From Talaromyces rugulosus (taxonomy: Eukaryota > Ascomycota > Eurotiomycetes > Eurotiales > Trichocomaceae): 64,000 nt of DNA. Position numbers and translations under genes: made by a program. Within the stretch, counting starts at the first letter, position 1; the number at the start of each line of letters is the position of its first letter. The stretch spans positions 2,542,001 through 2,606,000 of the forward strand of contig NC_049563.1 in the NCBI RefSeq assembly GCF_013368755.1, read 5' to 3'. The notes beneath the pieces were generated by a model. The model did no database searches. It saw only the letters and a list, made by a program, of their open reading frames with translations, and was not told the origin of the DNA. Positions 14,184 through 25,800 of this stretch are shown in pieces.

Positions 14184-16131
14184 ATGCCGAGGCCAAATCA
14201 AAAGAAAGACAACAGAGACGTAAATACAGTCACCATCCAGCGCGAGAGCCAGAAACGTTGAATCCGCTAATGCTTCAAACCAGTCCGATAGCCGCCGACC
14301 TTCCGTTTCTGGTCCAGACTCTTCGGAAGAATCTCGAGACGCTAGCAATTCTAGCAGAAGCCATGGAAGTAGTGATAGGAGCAGTAGACGCCGCGCACCT
14401 GAAACATTTTCAGAGCTCTGGGGTCTAAAAAAGACACCCAGAGAAAGGAACGAGCGCGAACGACAAAGCAGCAAGTCCGAAAGAAGTGGGAGCACTACTA
14501 GTTCGAAGAGGACTCACTTTACCCACTATTCTGGGGAGCCAAAGCCTAGATCAATGTGGGATGTTATTTCTACGATCGTGAATAGCCCAAAGCCAAAGAA
14601 AGATGAGCGTCAGGGATATTGGGTGAGGGGCAGTAAGGGCACTATGATGGCGTTTGAGAAGCCTGGAGAAAGTAGTAGGCGTGCAAGTCATAGAAAACCT
14701 AAAAGGGGTGAAAGGTCTCCAAGTGATGAGGTTCGGAATAGCCCCCCTGCGAAATCCAAGGTACCCAGACATATGAAATCTCAAAAAAAAATATGTCAAG
14801 AAAACAGTAAACTGACAAGATAAATCATCCAGTAGTATTCCTCAGAAGACGACATCAGTGCTCCTTTACGGCCCTCCAGAAACGCCGCACGAACCCTCGG
14901 CGAGCTTAAACCTCCCAAAAAGTCACGAATCGATGTCGTTGGTGGGGAGGGAGTGGTGGAGGAAAATGACAGTTTCATCAGCATAGAAGGCAAAATCGCC
15001 GCCGCCGGAAGCAATTTCTTCGTGATAATTACAGAAAGTTATACCATGCTAGTCAACATCCCTAATTACTGGGACTACAAAACCATCACGGGGGAATTTC
15101 AGGATGTTTACCACGCACTCAGCGAGTACCGGACTTCCCATCCAACAGCTTCTCCTGGTTGTATGTGGCTCGTTAAGGGGGTTTATAATGACCTTGACGA
15201 AAACGGCCAAGCATCGCTTGTCAATTTCGACCGCTATCACTTCTTGACGGACCTGATCACCAATATGTCTGATTTTAATTGGGAAGACAGCGTACTACAG
15301 CATGGCTCGTTTGTGGTTGAGAAGGGCGGGGATGTGAATATCACTTTTTCGATTGGCGTCTTTGCGCAGCCGTATGGTCCTCCCAGGCTTCAGGTGACTG
15401 ATTTTAAAGGTACTCGTTATCTCGAAGTCGATCGTAATGAGAGTATCCCCAGGAAGATCAATGGTAAAAGTGGTACCAATCCTTTTAATGATCCTCATGA
15501 GAGTCCCGCTTGGCCTGCTGCCAATCATAAAAAGGCTGTTAGTTTTGTCGACGTCAATCCTGACGAGAGCAATGACGACAAGAAGGAGGGCACTGATTCT
15601 TCCAGTTTCAACCCTACCAAGAGCCCCCTCAATACCCTCGGTAGTAAAAAGAGTACCAATCCTCTCAGTGATCCTGATAAGAATACCCCCAAAACGATCA
15701 ATGGTAAAAAGGGTACCAAGCCTAGTAACGATGAGAATGGTGCCAATCATTTCGATTATCTTGATAAGAATACCTCCAAGACTATCAATGGTAAAAAGGG
15801 TACCCTTCTTCTTGATGATTTTGACGAAAATATTCCCAAGCCTACTAACGATGAGAATGGTACCCTTCTTCTTGATGATTTTGACGAAAATACCACCAAG
15901 CCTACTAACTATGAGCATGATACCACTCTTCTTGATGATTTCGACGAAGATACCCTCGAGCCTGCCACTAATGATAAAAAGACCCAAAAGAAGAAGACTA
16001 CTGATGACAACAACAACAACAACAACAAGGAGGAAGCCGATACTTCCAGTTTCAACCCTGCCGAGGATACCCCCAATACTAACCACGGTGGTGGTAAAAA
16101 GGGTGCCAAAAAGCGTAACAAAAAGGGTTAA
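14184..16131 (+). CDS. Unrecognised protein with Ser/Arg-rich N-terminus and Asp/Asn-rich tandem repeats
   Basis: Three exons, 14184-14219, 14284-14760 and 14836-16131, all phase 0, give 602 residues. The introns (64 and 75 bases) have GTAAAT/GTACCC donors and CCAG/GTAG acceptors; both remove in-frame stops. Residues 13-170 are Ser/Arg/Lys-rich and look disordered. Residues about 210-385 look folded (VEENDSFISIEGKIAAAG, ITESYTMLVNIPNYWDYKTI, CMWLVKGVYNDLDENGQ) but I do not recognise the fold. Residues about 447-546 are imperfect 20-residue repeats around GTLLLDDFDEN, KPTNDENGT and KTINGKKGT. A poly-Asn run and a Lys-rich tail (KKGAKKRNKKG) end the protein. The low-complexity ends and lack of a known domain suggest a lineage-specific gene. 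Splicing is inferred only. Confidence 0.6.
15656..15960 (+). repeat. Imperfect 60-bp coding tandem repeats
   Basis: Units starting near 15781, 15841 and 15901 keep an exact 60-base period, with older diverged copies before them. Each encodes a 20-residue unit containing GT-LLLDDFDEN-xxKPTN. Substitutions keep the Asp/Glu/Asn character. Confidence 0.8.
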
Positions 16132-16756
16132 AATGATCCTCAAAGGGCCCCAGGCGAAGATGGTGAAGATGAAATTTTAATCAAATCTATGTTTTGTTAT
16201 TTTTTTTTCTGGTTTTTATGTGAACTCTACAGTATCCTATGAATTTAAGACTTTTTTTTTCTTTCAGTTTTTGGTAATTCTATTCCTTATACAACCCAAC
16301 CACGGTCCTCAACCGGGACCATACACCTTAAAAAAAAACAAAACTTGTTCCGTCTATAAATCGCCCCTTCGAGACCTTTCAAGCAATTATGACCAAATGA
16401 CCAAACAATGACCCCTTGTACTCTTTACATTACGGGTTCGCGGGCCGATTACATACATACATATCAAATTCAATACATAGGATTTAGACGAGGGAAAAAA
16501 AAAAAAAAAAGAGAGAGCAAACGTCATCTGCAACACCCCATGTCAGCTCAACCCGCATCAATATGCATTCCATGAGTGACAACCGACAAAACGGCGCAGC
16601 AGCAAGCAGCAGCATTCGCGGCCCCCATGGGATATGCAGCAGCTTGCATATCAAATCAGCCCCCCACCCAAATAATATTAATTATTACCAGCCAATAATA
16701 ATAAAGAAATAGAAACCATTGTAATCCTCGTGACCAGCCCTGCCAACACATAACAA

Positions 16757-16771
16757 CCCCCCCCCCCCCCC
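16757..16771 (+). repeat. Poly-C tract (C15)
   Basis: Uninterrupted run of 15 cytosines. It is complementary to the G16 tract 218 bases downstream. Confidence 0.95.
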
Positions 16772-16989
16772 ATCATCCTTAATACTATAGAAATTCGGAA
16801 ACAACATTTATTCAGACCCAGCTGAAATAGTAACATGTACAATTACTGTACAGAGTACTACATACAGGGCCAAAAATTTTGAATAATACCAATGGCTTGT
16901 TCCGTTCGTTTCAGATTATTATTATTATTCCTTCCAGAGGCCTAATGATCAAATCTGCAACACCCACGTGCTACGTAAGAAAAAAAAAA

Positions 16990-17005
16990 GGGGGGGGGGG
17001 GGGGG
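16990..17005 (+). repeat. Poly-G tract (G16)
   Basis: Uninterrupted run of 16 guanines preceded by an A-rich run. It could pair with the upstream C15 tract or form a quadruplex on the plus strand. Confidence 0.95.
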
Positions 17006-17086
17006 AAAGAAAAACGCGGAGGTCGCCGACCTTCCCAATCTAGTAAATTATTTTCAAAACGGCTCTTATCGAGAACTATAACTTAT

Positions 17087-17118
17087 AAGTAGCTAACTAA
17101 CTAATTAGTTAGCTACTT
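17087..17118. repeat. Perfect inverted repeat, 14-bp arms, 4-base loop
   Basis: Arms AAGTAGCTAACTAA (17087-17100) and TTAGTTAGCTACTT (17105-17118) are exact reverse complements around CTAA. It sits between two convergent genes. It could act as a 3' end or transcript hairpin, or be a cruciform; no T run follows, and in a eukaryote it is not a classical terminator. Confidence 0.85.
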
Positions 17119-18006
17119 CTACGTAGTTAATGTGGTGAGAGAGTTTAAACTAGTAAGGATAGTAAAATGACGACATTTTATTAACAGAAGCACGTTTTTT
17201 GTTTTTTGTTTTCTTATTACTATTATTTACGAATTATTTACGAATTACCATGGTTTTAATAATGATTATGGATGAATACGATCGATCTGACCACCATCCC
17301 ACGGCCTCCAAGACAATCAACACTTTCCTTTTCCGGAAACAACAACACGGGGTGGTGAAATGATGTCCAGCGCAAAGCTGAACTTTACGTACAACGAATG
17401 CTCTTTTCTTTTCTTTTTCATATATTCAATACTTGTGTGTCATGAGCATGTACCATTCATGTAGATGATCCATACGCAGATGTATGAATGGCTGAAACTA
17501 GTTGATCCTGCAGGTTGGCGCCTGGGAAGAATGGAATAATCTAGACTTAACTCTCTGTTACACAGCATGGGAAATACCGCGACAAGCGCTAGTTCCAAAC
17601 ATCTAGTCGCTACAAAAAAAAATATGGGTCAGAATGATCAATTATCACTTTTATTCTTAATCATAGTGTAACAAGCCATGCCAGATCGCTCCGGCAGCTA
17701 AACAAACAAACATAGTGGTATCAAAGGATATCAAGGCAAAGGCCGTAAAGCGTACCATCATAAACTATTAATGACAGCAAGCTTTTAACAATGTCCCTCC
17801 ATGCAGTGTTTGCATCAAATCATGTCAGGTCTACCAACAATGAATCTTCCGCAACAATAGAGACAACAGGAAAAAAAAAAAAAAACAAAAAATTCAAACA
17901 GCCGACCGCGCAATGCAATGTGAAAGGCAGGCCTTGTAAAAGATCAACGCCGTGAAAATGCAAAACCAAATCATCAGTATAAAATTGTACAGAGGGAGGT
18001 GTCAAA

Positions 18007-19888
18007 TCACCATCCCTTGACGTGGTATTCCCAGGGTCCGTAGTCATTATAGTTGTTCCACGAACTGTTCTTGGAGCCATCGCCCTTGCCTCCGCTACTT
18101 CCGTTGGGTTGTGGATACTCTTTCAGGTTGGCCATGTCGTGTGTAGTGTGGCGGCGCTTGAAAAAGGCATTCACCGTAGTGCTCTTTTGTTGCCGCTCCC
18201 ACAGGAGATGTCGACGGAGAGATTCGGTGAGCTCGGTCGCCAGCATGTTTCGGCGTGTCGTGCGAGGCGAGTGTGCACCCGACGGCTGGGTTGTTGGCTT
18301 GACGATGATTGGCTTGGACCGAGGTACATCAGGCCCGCGCATCGTCAAATTGTCCCCGTCATCAGGAGAAGCACCCGAAGATGGGCCGTTAGGTGGAGTA
18401 ATTCGAGAGCGTTGGAGAGCAGGTGTCGACCGTGTGGGCATGCCCATCTTGGCTGGCTGGTGCATCATCATTGTGAGAAGAGACGGTCTCGACACGAGAT
18501 TCGGTCGCGAGTCGACTCGTTGGAATAGTTCCCTTTCGTCCACACTCGACTGCCCGCTCTCGCTGATCGAGTCTTCCCAGTCTTCATCGTCCTCGTCTTC
18601 GATCGCGCTTTCGGAAGGCTCGTCCTCTTCGTCTGTAGCAATAGCATCTTCATCTTCGTAGATTCCTTCCGTAATAGGCTTAATTGTTCTCGATTCGACA
18701 ATGTCTCTGAAGGATGCATTTTTCTTTGCAGCGTTGACGGAAGTGTTGGAGGTATTTGCGGAAGTGTTTGCGGAAGTGTGTGCTGAAGCGTTGACGGAAG
18801 CGTTGGCAGCGGCAGTAGCGTTGGCAGTAGCAGCACGAACGCCCGGTCGGCTGAGCTCCTCTGAGAGAGAGCTGCGGTGGGCGTTGGGGGTCATGCGCTC
18901 TTCAAACGAGCTCTCGTCGTCGCCAGACGATCCTCCGAGAGTGAACATGCCGCCTTTGCGCTTGGTCGGTGTGGTCTTTTGTTGCAGTTGCGTCTTGGAG
19001 ACTTGGTCTTGCTCCGCTGCAAGACGACTCGTCGACCGGTAAGACGAGGAAATCTGAGATGGCGAAAAGCCTCGGACGATACTAGGAGTCTTTGTCAGAG
19101 GCGGCTTGGCGGGCAAAACACCGGATGAGGAGACACTGGTGTCGGATTCGTTCGAGGGCGCCTGATCGCTTTCGTTGCCTTCAGGAGCGGTGGTTGAGCA
19201 GGATTCGGCGGAATGGATGGCCTGATGGTGCAGATACGTGCTGGTTGGTTCTGGGGTAGTACTGGGCGGCGACGAAGCGCGAGGAGTGACGTCGAGGACC
19301 TGGGGGCTGATAGGCGTAGGAGCATGGGTGGGCAGCGGCTCCAGGGCTTTTCTTTCCTTAATGCTGAGAACCATGCGTTCGAGGTCGGAAGAAGTAATGT
19401 GCTTTTCCCTTCCGGACATCAACACGTCTTCGCCGACGACGGTTGGTTTCAGGTCGACCGGACGCGGTTTAATATGCGATTCTATGCGATCTGCGTCGAC
19501 CGAGGCCACTGAGTCAACGCTGGCGGACAAGGAGGGAACTTCGGTAGATTCGGCGCGTAGAAGCGGGATGGCCGAGGTATCATTGGAGCTGGCGGGTTCG
19601 ACGCAAAACGTCTCACGCGTCCACAGGCGCCAGGTGAGGTTCTCTAAGCGGCGGCCTTCCTCCATATAATCTGCGCATTTTGAAAAAACTGTGCCATTGG
19701 TTAGTACGGGTGTCGGTGTTAAGAGCTAGCGGACTAGGAAACTCACCTAGCCACATCCCGTGCAGGCTCTGTGTGTTTGCCGTGTCGACCTTTTGCATCT
19801 TGGCCGGGTCAACGGTCAAGACGGGGGTTGAGAATTTAGGCATGGTCGCGGCTACACGGGAGTGTAAACGATCTGGAAAGCTAGACAT
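18007..19888 (-). CDS. DUF1752 (AreA GATA-like region) / DUF3295 protein
   Basis: Two exons, 19888-19747 and 19688-18007, joined in phase 1; 607 residues from ATG 19888, or 592 if the more family-typical MPKF start at 19843 is used. The splice restores the N-terminal motif SLHGMWLVFSKCADYMEEGR followed by RLENLTWRLWTRE, characteristic of the DUF1752 region also found at the N-terminus of AreA-type nitrogen regulators. The middle is long, Ser/Thr/Pro-rich, with an Ala/Asn/Ser low-complexity run and an acidic patch. The C-terminus (MLATELTESLRRHLLWERQQ, AFFKRRHT) matches the conserved end of DUF3295 proteins. No GATA zinc finger is present, so it is not itself an AreA-type factor. A role in nutrient or nitrogen signalling is a guess from the shared domain. 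Confidence 0.87.
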
Positions 19889-22800
19889 GAAGGTTGGGGT
19901 CGCCGTGGTTCCCAAGCGTGTTCGAACGGCGTTGACGAAAAGAAGAAGACACCTTCTGGCGGGGATCTCGCGTTTTTTGGGTTTGGTTTATCTTGTTCTT
20001 CTTCTAGAAGCAAGGCGGGAAGAGGTGTTCCTGGCCGAGGTGGTACGGTGGACGAAGATGGTTCCTGGCTGGAGATTGTTGTGCAACAGCAAAACAAGTA
20101 GCACCGAAGCGCGACAACAGGGCGAATTGTGAGGCGCAATTGAGCTTCCTAGTCTTCCTCCGCTGCCATACGCAGTCTTCTGGTCTGGGCGAGCGGACCA
20201 AGAAATGGGGATTTAACGGTGGCCCGAGTGCGACGAGATCGGCAGGAATGTGAGATGCTGTTCCCGGCAGAGAGTCGAGTGCAGGCTGCTTTTGGGGAGA
20301 TCGACGAGAGGTATGTAGGATTGGCGGAATGGGGGAGAGGGAGCGAAAAGTGAAGATAAAGTCAAGGAGGAAGATGGGGAGTGTGGAGGAGCAGGAGCGA
20401 GGATGAGTGGGCGCGGGTACGTAGTGGTTTTGTTTGCTGGGTTTAGCAGCAGCGAACAGCTCGGCTGATATGGGAGGGAGGGGGGCAGGAAGGGCAAGGG
20501 TAGGGTGTGCGGGAGGCAAGAGCCTGGGTGGGGACCGGTCGCTAGCCCTGGGTTTTAGTGCCACACCGCCCGTACCGAGGGAACGGACTGAGAACAGCCG
20601 TCACTGGTACGTACGCCCGTACCGTACAGTACGCGTTCGCCCCCGTAATGCGTCCATACGCGAAATTACCCGTTTGCCCTTCACCGACAGTATTTATTCT
20701 TTTTTTTTTTTTCATACACACCTGATCTTCTCCGCATGTGGGCGCTCCTCGGGACTTGCTCTGGCATGGTTTCCGTAGGGCGATGCGTTGGCATTGGTTT
20801 TTTTTTTCTCTCATCATGACCTGGAGTCGGATGACCTGGACATTCGAAATTATTATTATTAGTAGTATTATTATCATTGTTAAGATCATTGTTATTTTCT
20901 TCTAAAAAAAAATAGATTCCAAAACAGACATAAACAAAGCATTCGTGACGAGCATGTGTTCTAGAAGCCTTATGGAAGCCGGAACGGTGGTACGTAAGTA
21001 CCATGTTTCAGTCATGTGACTGTGTTTGCCGGCAATACTATCCTACATAGTTAGTAGTTACATACTTAGTTAACCCTTTACATTTACTGGAAAGTCTCAG
21101 TCTATTGTTAACTCGCCGGTTGAATTTATTATTATTGTTATTATTACTGTACTACCAACAAACGTATTACTTTTATTTTCCGCCACTCGGCTGAGTTGAC
21201 GAGTTCGTTTTGTAAAAAGAAAAAAAAAAATACATAAATCGCTCAATGGTAGTTGGTGCTAGTACATGGACAAGTCTTTTGCCGGAAGCGTCTGGGCATA
21301 TGACTCTTTTAAAATTTGGACGGGAACAGCAACACTATTATCATTCTTCCCCCGGAGTTTACCCCCGTATGACAGACAATGCGGAGAGCAAAACAGTAGT
21401 TAATGGGGGCGATCGTCTCTTTGTTTCGTGAAACAGGACTACGGGGTATAATAATTTATGTCCTTTGTTCTCCCCGGGTTTCAAGCTGAAGAGAAAAAGA
21501 AAAATTTCCTTTCAATTACAACTACAACAAATTAGAAACACAACGAGAAAAACAAGACACATTAACAAAGCGGTGAATACGGAAGTACTCCGAGTATTCC
21601 GTAGAGAAATGAGAAAAGACCCCGCCGGCCCTAGTTTCCCCGAAGCGCGAACGCTATACCCAGGAGAACATGTTCACCGATCGCCTATATTTGACTGATA
21701 CATGTAAATTAATCTATTTAAGTCGATTGGGCTGCGATCCGGATCCTTGGGCCTGGGACGGTCGAATAATAATAATAATAATACTACCACAACATACAGA
21801 GTAATATTTTACGTGCAAATCCAACATGGAACATACTCCATGCGTCATATCCAAAGCAGAATAAAAGAATCCGGAAAAGGCAAACAGTCAAAAGTCAAAA
21901 GCGAAAAGTAAAAAAATCATCAGGCACATGATCGCAGCCTCATCATTATTATCATCCTCAAGCCCGGCGGCTGCGCTACGAAAGTTCCCCGACCCGCCGA
22001 TGCGGATAGTTGCAAACGAATCACAGCGCTAGGGATTAGCATTCAGCAATTATTTAGGATTCAGGAGGAAGAGGAGGCGGACGCCACTGACACAGTCTCT
22101 ACCAGTAACCACGGCGGCAGAATCACGGGACATACAACATGGTTAGGGTTCAAACTCTATAGCTAAGAGTTCCATGGGAATAATACAATATCGGCAACTG
22201 CTATCGGCATTGGCAATCCTCCCTCTCCCGTGACCAAGGGCTTAGTCATCGGGGAGAAGACTAGCCGCAATCGGGTATCGCGGATAAATTGGCGCTGCAA
22301 CTCTATGTAACATAGTAGTAGTAACTGACCGGCCTGCAAATCAATTCGCTCCTCTTCATAAATAATTCCAACATCCCAAGCTTGACTTTCAACTTCCCGG
22401 GTGCAGACATCCTGAATCGTAAATTTAAAATACAGCGAATGCGTCCGTAGGACTTCCCAATCGGGATGCGGGGGGAGGCCTAAAACGGAATCCCGTGTCA
22501 AAAGGGGAATTATTTCCTTATGTAAGCCCGGTCCCCGGCCTCGTGACTTGCAGAGTCTTGGCAGCCTCGGCTCTTTACAGCACCACGTACTCCTATTGCT
22601 ATTGCCGACAGGCAACAATATCAGAATTCATATATCTTCATCTGATCGACTCACAGACCCCGCACTTTTAGAGTGTGTACAGCAAAAATACTGGTAGAGA
22701 GTATTTACTATTCATACACGTATCTACCACAGTAAATACAGTACAGATAGTCAAGAAAATACCAACGAATAAAAAATGCCCAAACCAGGTGGACCAAAAG

Positions 22801-25800
22801 AGAGAGAAAATTAAGCAAAAAATGTCAGATCTAGGGCTGCAGCCAAGCCAAACTACCACTCGACGGGGTGAAGCAAACTGCAATGATCGTCCGATTCTCT
22901 CGACGAATGGAGTTTTTTTGATGAATCGTCTAATCAATCACATGTTTTCTTCACTTTACTCTACTAGTAGCTCTACTCCATACTCGTACCCGTACTTGTC
23001 AGTGGCCACAATATTATTCACCTGGTAATGAATAATAATCCTTTGCAATAATATCATTGTGGCTTGGTAGAACCACCGCTAGTAGACACTAGTAAATAGT
23101 AGCAGTGACAGCTCGCACATGGCAAACCAACCGACGCCGTTTTTTGCCAGGGTTACAGCCTTGCTGTTTCACTACTCTCGCCCCCTCTTCTCTCGTCGCA
23201 GTGAGCAACCTATGTTGTAATAATATTAGCAGTACAACGCATCACTCTGATTATGATGAATATGATCCCATGGCCTCGGAGACTGCCGACGTGGCCGTGG
23301 CCGTGGCCGCGAAGGCTGTGCACATGGACAGCTGAAATAAATAGAAATACTACTGATAGCTATAAACGAATAAAAGGTATATGCCAATCGACAACAATAA
23401 AAGGCAATGGTGAGTAAATATTTGAATACAAGTGGATCGGCCTCGTGACTAAACTGACAGGGAAGATTTGTCCGGCCGAAAATCATCAATCAAATACGTG
23501 GCGTGCTGAGAGCTTTTCGCTGGCCGCGGCTGTGGCAAGATCACGGGAACATGAACGCCTACCAGGTTACCTCTAGGCTCTCTGCATAAGCCTTGCATGG
23601 CAGGATGCACGCCATGTCTTGTTCTTGTCATGCCCGTGATGTGATGAGAGGCGCGTCTTCTTGCTGGCAGTGACAGCAATGACAGGCTCAGCCTTTCTCG
23701 GCATCCCCATCACGAATACTGTTTCGAGCCAATACAATTCTTCAAATACCCTGATCTACATACAAGATCGCTCGTGACACAACATGAAACGAAAAGCAGA
23801 AAATAAAAATAAACAATTAAATCCTGCGATATCAGGCTGCCATAGGACAGCGCATTTCCAGCCTTAATTCTAACTAGCTAATCACGCCTGCGCGAATTCT
23901 ACAATTTGGGCCAATCGTTAGCCCTAATTATTCATGCTGTGGAGAGAGAGGTCTTCATCTGACCAGATCCTTTTGTGATGATTTTCTCTAATTCACCGTA
24001 AAAGGATTCTCCGTACGTATTGTATGCATACATTGCATACGCTTGACCGAAGAAGAATACAGTCAACAATCAAATTATTTAACGGATACGTACGTATCAA
24101 TCAGATGACATGGTTTCGAATAAAATACGCCGCACCGGGGGGGGGGCAAAAAAAAAAAAGGCCGCCCGAAGGAGTAAAATGAGCAAAATGAGTAAAATCA
24201 TTAAAGCCACTTCGGATTGTTGACGGCGCCATCGTTTCACAGACATCCTCAATTGCACGTCACGGGAGGTGCTGCTGACGTGGAGTTACTTTGTAAAATT
24301 GCCTGCAAAGCGCCGCCGGACTCTACCTGCCTCAGGCATCGGCCAGTATCATCCTACGGCCGAGTTGTACAGTTACTCCTTTGTGTGTTTCGGGCAAGTA
24401 GAATAATAATAACATACTCTAGGCAGAAATTAAACATGCAGTAACGTACAATACGTTTACCATTACAAACAGCTGGTTTCATTTCAATCTTGCCATTCTT
24501 TGAACCTGTCAATCAACTATCGACCAGCTAAATCACTAGTGACTGTCTCAACAACACAACCCCTTTGATGGCAAACCCCATCTATCCATCGAAAATAAAA
24601 CACGACTAAAGTTCTAGATCGCGCCATGTATTCAAGGGGTCAATGTTTAAAGGTCATAGCGGCGGGAGTTTATCCCGTACGGCTCCAGAAAATAAAGAAT
24701 GTCGATCTATCACATTCCACCAAACCCAACTAAACAGTCCGTTTACTACTAAAAAAAGGACAATCATGACTCGATGTCGACGAGTCGATAGTTTTGAACC
24801 TTGCCGTTTGTTCACTGTTTTGTCCATGTTCTGGGTCTGTTTAAGATTTTACCCGAATTAGGAAATAAGTGTTCTTTGTCGTGATCAAACGGCCAACTGG
24901 TTGACCAACGGCCCGAAAACTAAAACAACAAAGAGGCTTTGTTTGTTTTTTTTACGATCATGAGACTTGAAAATTATAACAGTATCAGATGTGGTTACAT
25001 GTTGTTGGTTCTGTTGGTTCTAGACCGGGTTTGCATTATCAAACCGCATACTACCACACCAGGTGACGCGCCGCACAGATCAAACACCATCTTGCCACAT
25101 AATTAATCGGATTAGGAAAGATAGAAATCAAGATTCAAATGCAGGCGATTCCCAATAGAAAGGAAAGCTTCCCCAGGCCTGTCTCAAGCAAGGGGACTGT
25201 GAGTGCGGATGTCCGGGAGGTGGATTCCGCGGAACCTCAGCCCAAGCCTTCCGGTTCACTAGTCTGGGTCTTTTTATAGTTTAGTCCTGCACTGTTCTAC
25301 ATGGAGTAATGTAATCTGCTATGTACGAACGGAGGTAGCACGGAGAACATAAAATCCATAATCTTGCATTCCTTAAATTAGGAACTTACTGCATATCATC
25401 CCATCTTTTCTGCGTTTAATCTGTCGATGCAGGTGGACCTCCCGATAGGCCCGCGCAGGGGGGGGTTGGTCCCAAATCTGGGGTTTTTGGGAGGGGCTAT
25501 TACGTAGAACCTGTACTGCAATAATGATAATGTTGATAGTCGAGATTATGCACTTGATGCGTTTTGCTATGAGTCAGCTGCACTATTTCCCAAATCCTGG
25601 CGTTTGGCGTGGCATTCATTGAAATTCAAACATGTAAACATGACCCTTGCAAATGTTGCTCAAACTACACGTACCCTTTTCTTCGACCACCCCTATATCC
25701 TCTTTGGGAGGATCTTGCATGTTTTACGACGAGTAGCGTCTATCACATTTTTTGTTTGCAGTCTTCTTCCACCTTGATCCATTTATCTGTTAATCCCATA

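Larger units (their letters stand above)
16132..18006. other. 1.9 kb convergent intergenic region
   Basis: Lies between two convergent genes, so both 3' UTRs should fall here. No gene seen. It holds three low-complexity elements listed separately (C15, G16 and a 14-bp-arm hairpin) and several A runs. Confidence 0.5.

Noticed and set aside
15295..16143. 282-codon antisense open frame under the repeat protein gene
   Set aside because: Its Ile/Leu-rich repeats are the shadow of the sense-strand 60-bp repeats.
20004..20564. Pro/Leu/Ser-rich 186-codon minus-strand frame upstream of the DUF1752 gene
   Set aside because: Lies in the pyrimidine-rich presumed 5' UTR or promoter; composition explains it and no domain is seen.
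22163..22618. 151-codon minus-strand open frame
   Set aside because: No ATG start near its 5' end, no domain or homolog recognised, and composition like the surrounding empty DNA.
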